Shown here: one piece after another, positions 6,371 to 14,177 of the stretch | Layout of the letters: each line of letters starts with the position of its first letter | Position numbering within the stretch: the stretch's first letter is position 1 | Source of the DNA: Chloroflexota bacterium | GTDB taxonomy: Bacteria; Chloroflexota; Dehalococcoidia; Dehalococcoidales; RBG-16-60-22 | Reading direction: 5' to 3' | NCBI GenBank assembly: GCA_016190585.1 | Contig: JACPQH010000122.1 | Coordinates: forward strand, 1 to 20,840 | DNA: 20,840 bases | Made by a program: the position numbers and the translations under genes | The notes under the pieces: generated by a model | Database searches by the model: none | Told to the model about the DNA's origin: nothing | Seen by the model: the letters and a program-made list of their open reading frames with translations, nothing else

Positions 6371-7336
6371 CTAATTTTCCACCGGCACCGGCACCCGCGC
6401 GACGACATCGTTCACGACGTCCTCCAGCGACTTGCCCCTCAGCCGGGTCTCCCGCTTCGGGATAAGGCGGTGGGCCAGCGCCGGCACGGCCAGGTGCTTG
6501 ACGTCGTCGGGGATGACGAAGGCCCGTCCTCTGATGGCGGCCAGCGCCTGGGAGGCGATGTGCAGTCCGAGGGAAGCGCGCGGGCTGGCCCCCAGTTCGA
6601 TGCCGGGGTGCCCGCGGGTGGCCCGGGTAATGGCCACGACGTAGTCGCGCACGGCGTCATCGATATATACCTGCCGGCAGAGCTTTTGCAGCCGGAGCAG
6701 CTCTTTTGACTCCATGACGCTGGTCAGGGTCTCGATGGGATTGGACTGCTGGAAGCGCGAGAGCACCAGCCTTTCCTCTTCCTCGGTCGGGTAGCCCAAC
6801 CGGAGCCGCACCAGGAAGCGGTCGAGCTGGGCCTCGGGCAGGGGAAAGGTGCCCTCGAGCTCGATGGGGTTCTGCGTGGCGATAATCAGGAAGGGGCGCG
6901 GCAGGGGCACGGTAGCCAGGTCCACGGTAACCTGCTGCTCCTGCATGCACTCCAGCAGGCAGGACTGTGTCCGCGGGGTGGCGCGGTTGATCTCGTCGGC
7001 CAGGAGCACGTTAGTCATCACCGGGCCGGGCCGGTACTCAAACTCCTGCGACTTCTGGTTGTAGTAATGTATCCCGGTGATATCAGAAGGGAGGAGGTCG
7101 GGGGTGCACTGGATCCGCTTGAAGGCGCAGCCCAGGGAGCGGGCGGTGGCCTTGGCCAGGATGGTCTTGCCGATACCCGGCACATCCTCGATGAGGATAT
7201 GCCCTTCGCAGAGCAGGGCCACCAGGACAAGCTCGATAGTGCTCTGCTTGCCGACGATTACCCGGCTGATATTGGCCAGCAGCCGGTCGGCCGCTTCCTT
7301 TACCGGGCTTACTTCGAGATTAGCCGTTCTTTCCAT
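6371..7336 (-). CDS. MoxR-type AAA+ ATPase
   Basis: MoxR ATPases are cytoplasmic AAA+ chaperone-like proteins that usually act with a DUF58 protein and membrane partners; the exact client is unknown here. The 321-residue length fits. Walker A is EDVPGIGKT (50-58), Walker B is [10 protein letters not shown] (110-119) and sensor 1 is IATQNPIE (152-159), followed by the family-typical [13 protein letters not shown]. The C-terminal lid has SPRASLGLH. The ATG at 7336 has AGGGAGA about 7 nt upstream and lies inside the end of the DUF4129 gene (17-nt overlap). It is the last gene of DUF58-DUF4129-moxR, whereas moxR is often first. Family assignment is firm; the role is not. Confidence 0.93.
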   Translation of the reverse strand: MERTANLEVSPVKEAADRLLANISRVIVGKQSTIELVLVALLCEGHILIEDVPGIGKTILAKATARSLGCAFKRIQCTPDLLPSDITGIHYYNQKSQEFEYRPGPVMTNVLLADEINRATPRTQSCLLECMQEQQVTVDLATVPLPRPFLIIATQNPIELEGTFPLPEAQLDRFLVRLRLGYPTEEEERLVLSRFQQSNPIETLTSVMESKELLRLQKLCRQVYIDDAVRDYVVAITRATRGHPGIELGASPRASLGLHIASQALAAIRGRAFVIPDDVKHLAVPALAHRLIPKRETRLRGKSLEDVVNDVVARVPVPVEN

Positions 7337-8723
7337 CAGATTCTCCCTTAGTTTTTACCAGCCTCTTCGCCCGCAGCCGGCCCCAGGCGCCCTTTAAAGC
7401 CGCCAGTTCCGGCGGCGCGATGCGGGAGCCACCGTAACGGGTCCTGACATACTCATGGGTTATCAGCCTCAGCTCCGTCTGGTGCTCCGCCAGGGAACCG
7501 GACAGGGCGTAGAGGTACTCGTACGGGGTCTCGGAGGCGCCGCGCGGGTGACCGCCCGCCGCCGCCCAGCCCAGAAGCTGGACATAAATCTGCCTGACCG
7601 TCGAAACCTCCGGGGCCAGCGGCGCCGGGCGCGGCCGGAGGAACCGCCGCAGCCCCAGCAGGGATAGCAGCCGTTTCAGCCAGCCGAGCAGGTCCGCCCT
7701 GAAGGCCCCGCGCATGGTCTCGTACTCGGCGCCCGGCGAAGCCAGCCGTCTCTTGAGCCAGGCGATGATGCCGGATGAGACCCGCCACATGGCGAAAAAA
7801 AACAGGCCGAAGAAACCGATCATCCAGGCGAACTGAAGGGCTTTGCGCAGGTTCTCCGGCATGCTCAGGGTAAAACTCTCGTCCGGCGGCGCGGTGGGCA
7901 TGGGCGCTCCCCCGGGCATCTCCACGGGCTCGGGTGGGGGAAACAGGCTGGCTATCAGCGCCAGCAGCTTGAAAACAAGCTCCCAGAAGGCCCCCCAAAG
8001 CAGCTTGACGAAGTCGAAAATGACCTGCAGCACCGCCGGGTTGACCATCGCGCTTACCGCCAGGCCCAGGACGAGGATAACCCCGATGCTTATCAGCAAG
8101 AGCCCGGTCCAGTGGGCGCGGTTCAGGCTGGTCAGCCAGCTTGATGTCTCCCGCGAGTGGGATAACGAGATGGCGGTGAGCGCGAAGAAGAAGAAGGCCA
8201 GCGCCAGCGGCAGCGCTTCGCCGAACTTGATCTCGAAGCTGGCGAACATGAAGGCCATAAGAGCGAGCAGGATAAGCCCGAACTGGAACTCGGCGACCGA
8301 TACCCCGAAGCTCAGCTTGAGACCCGACAGCCGTTGGCCCAGCCACCAGGCGACGCCGGCGACGACAAGGATAACGAGTTCGGGCCGGAACACGTAGAAT
8401 ACCTGGCCGAAGGCTTCCGGCAGGGACCGCGCCCAGGCCGGGTCTGACCAGGCGAGGCCGCCGTAAAGCTGGAGCTTGATAGTAAGCATCATAGCCGGAA
8501 ACCAGGCCAGCCAGCCCAGCGCGTTCCGGAAAAAGCTATGCCAGCCCGTCCGCCGCAGCAGCCGGTCGACCAGGAAGGCGACCGGGTACAGCGCCATCAG
8601 GCCGGCCAGGGAAAGCTGGCCGCCGGCGACCTGGCGGTCCATCAGGGCCGCGAAGGCGTACAGGCAGCAGCCTTCCATCCCCATGACGGTCAGGTACAGT
8701 ACGTTCAGCCGCCGCCGGCTCAA
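7320..8723 (-). CDS. Polytopic membrane protein with C-terminal DUF4129
   Basis: This is a 467-residue membrane protein. About eight or nine hydrophobic segments are visible, near residues 8-27, 38-54, 66-84, 115-130, 146-164, 170-187, 205-226, 230-262 and 298-316. A Pro-rich loop (FPPPEPVEMPGGAPMPTAPP, 261-280) precedes the last one. The cytoplasmic tail has VRQIYVQLLGWAAAGG...ETPYEYLYAL...ITHEYVRTRYG (about 375-432), the DUF4129 pattern. In many genomes DUF4129 ends TgpA-like transglutaminases, but no transglutaminase Cys-His-Asp core is visible here. The start is TTG at 8723, overlapping the DUF58 stop as TTGA, with GGAGG 7 nt upstream. It probably forms a complex with the DUF58 and MoxR neighbours, by analogy. 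Confidence 0.8.
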   Translation of the reverse strand: MSRRRLNVLYLTVMGMEGCCLYAFAALMDRQVAGGQLSLAGLMALYPVAFLVDRLLRRTGWHSFFRNALGWLAWFPAMMLTIKLQLYGGLAWSDPAWARSLPEAFGQVFYVFRPELVILVVAGVAWWLGQRLSGLKLSFGVSVAEFQFGLILLALMAFMFASFEIKFGEALPLALAFFFFALTAISLSHSRETSSWLTSLNRAHWTGLLLISIGVILVLGLAVSAMVNPAVLQVIFDFVKLLWGAFWELVFKLLALIASLFPPPEPVEMPGGAPMPTAPPDESFTLSMPENLRKALQFAWMIGFFGLFFFAMWRVSSGIIAWLKRRLASPGAEYETMRGAFRADLLGWLKRLLSLLGLRRFLRPRPAPLAPEVSTVRQIYVQLLGWAAAGGHPRGASETPYEYLYALSGSLAEHQTELRLITHEYVRTRYGGSRIAPPELAALKGAWGRLRAKRLVKTKGESDGKNG

Positions 8724-9976
8724 AACCCCGCCTCCGCCAGCCCGGCCGGGTCCGTCACCGTATAGAGGCCGCGCTCGCTGTTGGCCTCATCATGCGACCG
8801 CCCCGTCTGGAAGACGAGCAGCTTGTAACCACTTTCCCTGAGACCGTCGAGCAGCCCGGAGAGCGGCGCGGCAAGCCGCGATACGATAAAGACTAGCGTT
8901 GTGCCCCAGGTGAGGCGGCGCATCTCCAGCTTGATGAAGTCCTCGAAAGGCTCGCTCGGCGCGGTCGTCGTCTTGGCGAGCAGCTCCAGGACGCTGACGA
9001 GCTGGCCGCCGCCGCTGCTCGCCGGCAGCCTGGCCGGCTGCCCGGAATCGGCCAGCTTCGTGTTCACGAAAAGGCCGACGGGGCTGGCTTTGTCCGCGAC
9101 GAAGTTGGCGATAGAGGCCGCGGTGCTGATACCCAGCTCGAAATCCGTCTCGTCCTCCGGGCTAAAATGGTTGTAGGTATCCACGCCCAGGAAGATGGCG
9201 GCCTTCAGGGTAGTGGTCGGCTCGAAGACCTTGACCTGGAGGCTCAGGTGGCGGGCGGTGGCCTTCCAGTGGATGTGGCGCAGGCTGTCGTGGGGCGTGT
9301 AGTCGCGTATGCCGACCACCCGCGTGGGGTCCTCGAGGATGCGGCGCTCCGCCCGGTTGTCTCCGGAAAGGTCCAGCGGGGGGATGTCGAGGTGGTGTAA
9401 CGGGAAAATCCGGGGGTAAACGATGATGTGCTCCGTCTGGGTCGTCTCCCGGGAGCGCGGGTACAGCCCGAAGATATCGCCGGAGCTGACGGTGACGGGG
9501 CCGAGCCGGTAGTAGCCGCGTTTATGGCATTTCAGTGTCTGCTTCCAGCCGACGCCGCTGTACCACAGCAGGGACGACGCCCGGCAGAGCTTGCCATAGC
9601 CGGGACGCAGCGCCGGCTCCAGCGACCCGGCGGCTACGAAACCGGCCGGGATTTCGTCCTCGACCTCCACCCAGGGCAGGGGCAGGAGCTTGCGGTTGAG
9701 CACGCGCAGCTTTAGCTCAATCTCCTCCTCAGGGAACGCGCGGGTCTCGCTCAGCGTGCGCTCGCAGCGCACCGCCGCCAGCGACAGGCGGCTCCACAGC
9801 CGGGAAAGCCCGGCCGCCGCCAGCACTAGCCCGAGCAGCACCACGATCACGACCTGGCGGTACCAGGCCGCCAGCACCAACAAGCCCAGCACGGCGAGCA
9901 GGCCGAACTTGCCCAGCAAAAAACCGGGCTCAGGCGGCAGCTTGGTCTGGTTCATCAGCGGGGTCTCGGAATTCAT
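8720..9976 (-). CDS. DUF58 domain protein (MoxR-associated)
   Basis: The 418-residue protein has two membrane segments near residues 24-37 and 41-57, then a soluble region. The DUF58 core is at about 215-255: DPTRVVGIRDYTPHDSLRHI then HWKATARHLSLQVKVFEP, the strongly conserved centre of the family. A vWA-like stretch (IFLGVDTYN) follows. DUF58 proteins usually sit beside MoxR ATPases and are thought to be their partners in assembly or cofactor-loading of surface or periplasmic complexes; the client here is unknown. The ATG at 9976 was chosen. A TTG at 9985 and an ATG at 9955 are alternatives, and none has a clear Shine-Dalgarno. It is the first gene of its operon, behind a promoter at 10014-10042. 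Confidence 0.9.
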   Translation of the reverse strand: MNSETPLMNQTKLPPEPGFLLGKFGLLAVLGLLVLAAWYRQVVIVVLLGLVLAAAGLSRLWSRLSLAAVRCERTLSETRAFPEEEIELKLRVLNRKLLPLPWVEVEDEIPAGFVAAGSLEPALRPGYGKLCRASSLLWYSGVGWKQTLKCHKRGYYRLGPVTVSSGDIFGLYPRSRETTQTEHIIVYPRIFPLHHLDIPPLDLSGDNRAERRILEDPTRVVGIRDYTPHDSLRHIHWKATARHLSLQVKVFEPTTTLKAAIFLGVDTYNHFSPEDETDFELGISTAASIANFVADKASPVGLFVNTKLADSGQPARLPASSGGGQLVSVLELLAKTTTAPSEPFEDFIKLEMRRLTWGTTLVFIVSRLAAPLSGLLDGLRESGYKLLVFQTGRSHDEANSERGLYTVTDPAGLAEAGF

Positions 9977-10013
9977 ACGGCTCAATGCGGATAGCTGAAG
10001 GGTCGTCAGCTAC

Positions 10014-10042
10014 AGTATAGCATTGTTGGCGGCCGGAATGAA
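10014..10042 (-). promoter_or_regulatory. Promoter of the DUF58-DUF4129-moxR operon
   Basis: On the minus strand TGC-TATACT (10014-10022) is a good extended -10. The -35 at 10037-10042 (TTCATT, 17-nt spacer) is weak, as is usual when TGn is present. The start point would be near 10007, about 30 nt before the ATG. Confidence 0.5.
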
Positions 10043-10084
10043 AAAAAGGGCGCGGCGATCTCCCGGTATCCCTCTTTCGAGGGA
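10041..10084 (-). terminator. Possible terminator after the helicase-loader gene
   Basis: On the minus strand a stem TCCCTC/GAGGGA (10069-10084, four-base loop) follows the loader stop, and a run of seven T (10041-10047) comes 20 nt later. The distance is too long for a standard intrinsic terminator, so the call is weak. The stem (TTCTCCCTCGA...) resembles a degenerate family A repeat. Confidence 0.3.
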
Positions 10085-10109
10085 GAAGAACCTTTTCAGC
10101 TCCGCAAAG

Positions 10110-11492
10110 TTACCGCCGCACCCGCCGCCGGGCCTTCAGGCCGGGGCCCAGGTCGCCGCGGTAATCGGGCGCGATGATATTGAAGAAGTTGCTCAACTGC
10201 CGGTCGATGAGGCGCGAGGCGATGCGGCTGTCGATCTCATCGAGGGTGCAGGTCGTGGTAATCACGGTCGGCAGCCGGGCGTTGTAGCGGTAGTTGATGA
10301 CCTGGTAGAGCTTCTCCTGTGCCCAGGGGGTGGACGACTGCTCCCCGAAGTCATCGAGCACCAGCAGCGGGGCGGTCTTGACCTTTTCGAAAAGCTGGTC
10401 GTAGGAAACCTTGCTCTCCGGGTTAAAGGCGTTGCGCAGGTGGTCCAGGAACTCCGTCACGACGACGAAGACGGCCGGCGCCGCGGCCTCAAACCGGAAG
10501 TTGGCGATGGCGGCTGACAGGTGGGTCTTGCCGCAGCCGTTGGCGCCTTGTAGTACCAGCCAGCCCTCGGGCGACCGCGCGAAATCGAGGGCGACGCGGT
10601 AGACCATCTCCAGGTTCTCGCGCTGCTCCGCTGGCAGGTTCACGCGCCGCCAGTCGAAGCTGGTAAAAGTCATCCCCTTTTGCGCCTTGAACTCCGGGCC
10701 CCACCCATAGCTCGCCAGGGCCTCGGCCGCCTCGAACTCGAAGACCTGGCACAGCCGGGCGTCGGTAAGGCGGGTCCGCAGCCGCTCATCCAGATCGGCC
10801 ACCGGCCGGGTGGTCACGATGACCGTGGGCAGCTCGCTGTTGAAACGATGCGTCAGCAACTGGTCGAGCTTCTCCCTGGCCCAGGGGGTGCTGCTCTGCA
10901 CGCCCAGGTCGTCCAGGACGAGCAGCGGGGCGCCGCGGAGCTGCTCGAAGACGTCGTCATAGCCGGCCTCGCTCGACGGGCTGAAAGCCGCCCGCAGGTG
11001 GTCGAGCAGGTCAGGGGCGGTCTTGTAGAGCGCGGGCGCCCCCCGGTTCAGTCTCTCGTTGGCGATGGCCGCCGCCAGGTGGGTCTTGCCGCAGCCGCTG
11101 GGCCCGCTCAGGATGAACCAGCCGCTGGGCTCGGCGGCGAAGGCCGCGGCGGCCTCGCAGGCGCGCTGGAACTGCCGCTGCTGCGCCGGGCTGCCGGAGC
11201 GGCCGCCGGCGGCCAGGTTCTCGAAGGTAAGATGCCGCAGCAGCCCCAGGTTGCTGTACTTCTGCAGCCAGCCCCGGCGGCTCCTCTCCGCCTCCGGCCG
11301 GACGCAGCGGCAGGCGACCGTCCGGCTGTAGTCGGGCCGGCCGTCCGGCGTCAGCGGGTGCACCATCCCGGCGCCGTGACAGACCGGGCAGTCCGGCGAA
11401 CCGGGGGTATCGTCAGCGCCGGACCATGTTCCCGTATTTTTGCCGGGCATACTTGTCCGGGCCTGTCTCAGGGCCTCGCTTATGTGCTCCAT
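10110..11492 (-). CDS. Tandem DnaC/DnaI-type AAA+ ATPase (double-domain helicase-loader-like)
   Basis: From the ATG at 11492 the protein has 460 residues, against about 250-310 for DnaC, DnaI or IstB. An N-terminal part carries CPVC (35-38) and CRC (61-63), a probable zinc site. Two complete AAA+ domains follow. The first has Walker A GPSGCGKTH (130-138) and Walker B LLVLDD (190-195); the second has GANGCGKTH (316-324) and LLVLDD (376-381). Residues 165-244 and 351-430 align without gaps, about 45 of 80 identical. The C-terminal SRLIDRQ...DYR fits DnaC-like loaders. The N-terminus MEHISEAL recalls the MEPIGRSL of B. subtilis DnaI. The frame is open to 11630. The start overlaps dnaD by 80 nt; 11450 is an alternative. 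Its place after dnaB and dnaD supports loading of DnaB. Confidence 0.88.
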   Translation of the reverse strand: MEHISEALRQARTSMPGKNTGTWSGADDTPGSPDCPVCHGAGMVHPLTPDGRPDYSRTVACRCVRPEAERSRRGWLQKYSNLGLLRHLTFENLAAGGRSGSPAQQRQFQRACEAAAAFAAEPSGWFILSGPSGCGKTHLAAAIANERLNRGAPALYKTAPDLLDHLRAAFSPSSEAGYDDVFEQLRGAPLLVLDDLGVQSSTPWAREKLDQLLTHRFNSELPTVIVTTRPVADLDERLRTRLTDARLCQVFEFEAAEALASYGWGPEFKAQKGMTFTSFDWRRVNLPAEQRENLEMVYRVALDFARSPEGWLVLQGANGCGKTHLSAAIANFRFEAAAPAVFVVVTEFLDHLRNAFNPESKVSYDQLFEKVKTAPLLVLDDFGEQSSTPWAQEKLYQVINYRYNARLPTVITTTCTLDEIDSRIASRLIDRQLSNFFNIIAPDYRGDLGPGLKARRRVRR

Positions 11493-12129
11493 CTTCCTTG
11501 CCTTCGACCGACCATCGTTCCAGGATGGCCGAGATATAGCTCCATTTCCTTTTGTTCGCCGCCGCGGCTTCCCGGATGGCGTCCCGGAGCCAGTGTTCCG
11601 GGTAGAGCTTCTCCGCCTGGCGCAGCTCATCGGCGATCAGCGGCGTCAGCGCGCCGATATTGTCCTCGTAAGTCTCAAAGATATCGGGCGCCGTTTCCGG
11701 CGCTTCGCAGGGCTTGCCTGCCGGTCTGAGACCGCGTATCTCCAGTTCCCCGCGCGCGATCTTTGCCATGACCTCGCGGCTGCTCGCGGTGTTAAGGAAA
11801 TACAGGGTTTCGGGACGGCCGTTGTCGTTATCGTCGAGTACCAGCCTCAGGAAGACGCCGCGCTCCGTCACCAGCTTCAGGGCCGCCGTCAATATATCTT
11901 CCGGGGGCGTGCCGGCGGCCGCGATGGAGTCCGCCAGTGCCCGGTCCGCCAGCAGCTCCCCCTGGCTCACGAAACGCGGGTAGCCCTTCTTCCGGTACCA
12001 GGCGGCCAGCATGGCCAGCGTCGTCTTGAGCTCGGCCAGGCTGTCGATCCGGGGCAACAGGTGGCTGAAAAACACGCTGGGGATGGGGGTGAACTCCATG
12101 CGGTGGGGAAAACCGTGGAACGGCTTCAC
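11413..12129 (-). CDS. DnaD-domain primosome protein
   Basis: This 238-residue protein has an N-terminal winged-helix-like region (about 15-130) and a typical C-terminal DnaD domain (150-210). That domain reads FETYEDNIGALTPLIADEL, then EHWLRDAIREAA, NKRKW and YISAILERW, the YxxxIxxxW motif that binds DNA in B. subtilis DnaD. The tail DKYARQKYGNMVRR is like those of other DnaD-type replication proteins. DnaD remodels DNA and helps recruit helicase and loader at origins or stalled forks. The start is GTG at 12129, overlapping the dnaB stop as GTGA, with GGAGG 10 nt upstream; the ATG at 12099 lacks a ribosome site. It lies between dnaB and the tandem loader, as expected for a primosome set. Confidence 0.9.
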   Translation of the reverse strand: MKPFHGFPHRMEFTPIPSVFFSHLLPRIDSLAELKTTLAMLAAWYRKKGYPRFVSQGELLADRALADSIAAAGTPPEDILTAALKLVTERGVFLRLVLDDNDNGRPETLYFLNTASSREVMAKIARGELEIRGLRPAGKPCEAPETAPDIFETYEDNIGALTPLIADELRQAEKLYPEHWLRDAIREAAAANKRKWSYISAILERWSVEGKEDGAHKRGPETGPDKYARQKYGNMVRR

Positions 12130-13511
12130 AGGAGGTTCGCCTCCCGGGGGATGGCTTCCGAGACGGCGTTGGGAATATTATCGAACCGGGCGAGGTTGTG
12201 GCGGAAGCGCAGCCTTACCTCGCCGGTCGGGCCGTTCCGGTGTTTGGCGATGATTATCTGGGCCTCTTCCCTGGGGTAGGGCTTTTCCGGGTGCAGGAGC
12301 TGCCACTCCTCCTCGGTCTTGTAGTAATACTCATCCCGGTAGATAAAGAGCACCACGTCGGCGTCCTGCTCGATGCTGCCGCTGTCGCGCAGGTCGGAGA
12401 GCTGCGGCACGTGCGATTCCCGCCTCTCCGAGGCCCGGCTGAGCTGCGATACCGCCAGGACGGGCACGTTAAGCTCCCGCGCCAGGGCTTTCAGCGACCG
12501 GGAGATGTAGCTTATCTCCTGGACGCGGTTGTCGATGCGGGAATCGGGCTGCATCAGGCCGAGGTGGTCGACGATTATCATGTCAACCCCGCGCTCGAAG
12601 TGCAGGCGGCGTGATTTGCTGCGCATCTCCGCCACCCTTACCTGGGGCGAGTCATCCATGTAGACGTTGGACTCGGACAGCACGCCGATGGCCTCCATGA
12701 TGCGCTTTTCCTCGTCCTCCGTGTGCTGGCCGAAGCGGAAGCGCCGCGCGTTCACCCCGGACTCCGCCGAGAGCAGCCGCCACACCAGGGACTCTCGGGA
12801 CATCTCCAGGCTGAAGACGGCGACGCAGGCCTTCTGCGTTACGGCGGCATTCCGGGCGATAGAGAGCGCCAGGCTGGTCTTGCCCATGCTCGGCCGGCCG
12901 GCGACGATAACCAGGTCCGAGCGCTGAAAGCCGCCCAGGAAATCGTCCAGCCCGGCGAAGTTGGAGAGCACGTAGGGCGGCTTCTCCGAATCCTCGGCGG
13001 CGGCCCCGGGCTCGAGGTAGCCGTCCAGTATCTGGCGTATGTGCACCAGGTCGCGGTCGCTGCGCCCCTGGCGCAGGGTGAATAGAGCCGACTCGGCCCG
13101 GTTCAGGCTGTTCTCGACATCGGGTCCCGCCTCGTAGCCGATGCGCGTTATCTGCTCGCCGGCGCCGATGAGCCGCCGCATCACCGAAAGACGGTGCACG
13201 ATGTCGGCGTAGTGCTCGATATCCAGCGCGTTGGGGCAGATGGAAATAAGGTGGCTCAGGTGGGCGGCGCCGCCGCATTGTTCGAGTTTCCCCTGGCGGG
13301 CAAGCTCCTGGGCGACGGTTATCTGGTTGATGGCTTCATCGCGCTGGTAGAGCGCCAGGCAGGCGCCGTAGAGCCACTGGTTCTGTTCCAGAAAGTAATC
13401 GGCCGCTTCGAGGAGCCCGGCCGTCTTGTATATGGCGGCGCCGTCTATCAGCAGCGAGCCGATAACCGCTTCTTCCGCATCCTGGTCATAGGGCGGCAGC
13501 CTGTCCGCCAT
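12126..13511 (-). CDS. dnaB: Replicative DNA helicase DnaB
   Basis: This ring helicase unwinds DNA 5' to 3' at the fork. It has 461 residues, as usual, and no intein. The N-terminal domain begins PYDQDAEEAVIGSLLID (about 7-23). The RecA-like domain has Walker A GRPSMGKT (205-212), Walker B MIIVDHLGLMQ (311-321), and SQLSRASERR followed by LRDSGSIEQDADVV. The ATG at 13511 begins 6 nt after the rplI stop, with GGAG about 9 nt upstream. dnaD follows by a 4-nt overlap. The rplI-dnaB order is common in bacteria, and the added dnaD and loader genes give a full helicase-loading cassette. Confidence 0.97.
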   Translation of the reverse strand: MADRLPPYDQDAEEAVIGSLLIDGAAIYKTAGLLEAADYFLEQNQWLYGACLALYQRDEAINQITVAQELARQGKLEQCGGAAHLSHLISICPNALDIEHYADIVHRLSVMRRLIGAGEQITRIGYEAGPDVENSLNRAESALFTLRQGRSDRDLVHIRQILDGYLEPGAAAEDSEKPPYVLSNFAGLDDFLGGFQRSDLVIVAGRPSMGKTSLALSIARNAAVTQKACVAVFSLEMSRESLVWRLLSAESGVNARRFRFGQHTEDEEKRIMEAIGVLSESNVYMDDSPQVRVAEMRSKSRRLHFERGVDMIIVDHLGLMQPDSRIDNRVQEISYISRSLKALARELNVPVLAVSQLSRASERRESHVPQLSDLRDSGSIEQDADVVLFIYRDEYYYKTEEEWQLLHPEKPYPREEAQIIIAKHRNGPTGEVRLRFRHNLARFDNIPNAVSEAIPREANLL

Positions 13512-13517
13512 GCGCCA

Positions 13518-13970
13518 CTACTCCGCTTCCGCCCGGGCGACGGTTACCTTTATCCTGGGCTCGATATCCTTGAGCAGCTTGACCGGAATTTCGAAGCTCC
13601 CGAGCTGGTGAATAGGCTCCTCAAGCACAATCTTCTTCTTGTCCACGTTGAACCCGTTCTTGCTCAGCTCTTCGGCGATATCCGCGTTGGTGACGGAGCC
13701 GTACAGCCGCTCCTGCTCGCCGGCCCGGGCTTTGAGAACAAACTCCCGGCCCTCGAGCTGCCGGGCAAGCTCGGTCATCTCCGACTCCGTCCTGGCCTGG
13801 CGCCGGGCCCGCGACTTGAGCTGGGCTTCCGCCTGGGCGGCGTACTGCGCGCTGGCGAGAACGGCCATTTTCTTCGGCAGGAGGAAGTGCCGTCCGTAAC
13901 CCTCCGCGACCTCTTTGGTTTCACCGGCCTTGCCGACGCCGTTGACATCCTCAAGCAATATGACTTTCAC
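13518..13970 (-). CDS. rplI: 50S ribosomal protein L9 (bL9)
   Basis: bL9 binds 23S rRNA domain V near L1 and helps keep the reading frame. The 150-residue length is typical. The N-terminal domain contains the signature KVILLEDVNGVGKAGETKEV then GYGRHFLLPKKMA, and a long charged helix leads to a C-terminal domain ending near PVKLLKDIEPRIKVTVARAE. The start is GTG at 13970, with AAGGAG at 13977-13982 about 6-8 nt upstream. It is the first gene of rplI-dnaB-dnaD-loader. The candidate -10 at 13991-13996 would leave a leader of only about 14 nt. Confidence 0.97.
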   Translation of the reverse strand: MKVILLEDVNGVGKAGETKEVAEGYGRHFLLPKKMAVLASAQYAAQAEAQLKSRARRQARTESEMTELARQLEGREFVLKARAGEQERLYGSVTNADIAEELSKNGFNVDKKKIVLEEPIHQLGSFEIPVKLLKDIEPRIKVTVARAEAE

Positions 13971-13990
13971 CTGTCTTCTCCTTCTGGGTT

Positions 13991-14019
13991 ATTATACATG
14001 TCAGGGTCCAGTTAAACTA
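13991..14019 (-). promoter_or_regulatory. Candidate promoter of the rplI-dnaB-dnaD operon
   Basis: On the minus strand a perfect TATAAT lies at 13991-13996. The matching -35 position (14014-14019, TAGTTT) is poor, so an activator or the palindrome that overlaps it may matter. The start point is near 13984. Confidence 0.5.
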
Positions 14020-14047
14020 GCCCCCTGACGGTTTCTTTTTGTCAGGG
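14000..14047. promoter_or_regulatory. Three alternating GTCAGGG boxes over the rplI promoter
   Basis: GTCAGGG (14000-14006), its complement CCCTGAC (14023-14029) and GTCAGGG again (14041-14047) alternate in direction. Between the first two is the small palindrome AGTTAAACT (14010-14018), so 14000-14029 is a 30-bp imperfect palindrome over the -35 region. As DNA it could be an operator. As trxB read-through RNA it could form either of two exclusive hairpins. Function is inferred from position only. Confidence 0.45.
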
Positions 14048-14080
14048 CTGAGTTTTAAGGTTGTTCTACCGCCTTCGCGG

Positions 14081-14168
14081 CCCGGAGCTATCATCCGGGG
14101 AGGCAAGGGGGCGCAAGGGGAGGCGAGCAGAACTCCGCATAGCGTGTCCTGGCTTGAACCAAGTCAGG
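14081..14168 (-). terminator. Two hairpins downstream of trxB
   Basis: CCTGGCTTG (14148-14156) and CAAGTCAGG (14160-14168) form a 9-bp stem with one wobble or mismatch, 9 nt after the trxB stop. CCCGGA (14081-14086) and TCCGGG (14094-14099) form a second stem. Neither is followed by a T-run on the minus strand. They may slow or stabilise the end of the trxB message; intrinsic termination is not convincing. Confidence 0.3.
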
Positions 14169-14177
14169 CCGGCGTGC

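Noticed and set aside
10110..11492. Reading the tandem AAA+ protein as an IstB transposase helper.
   Set aside because: No istA or insertion-sequence ends lie nearby, and it is in an operon with dnaB and dnaD; the domain is related but context favours helicase loading.
14041..14177. A possible tRNA or small RNA in the trxB-rplI gap.
   Set aside because: Stems at 14081-14099 and 14148-14168 are present, but no cloverleaf, no TTCGANTC arm and no CCA-like end could be placed.
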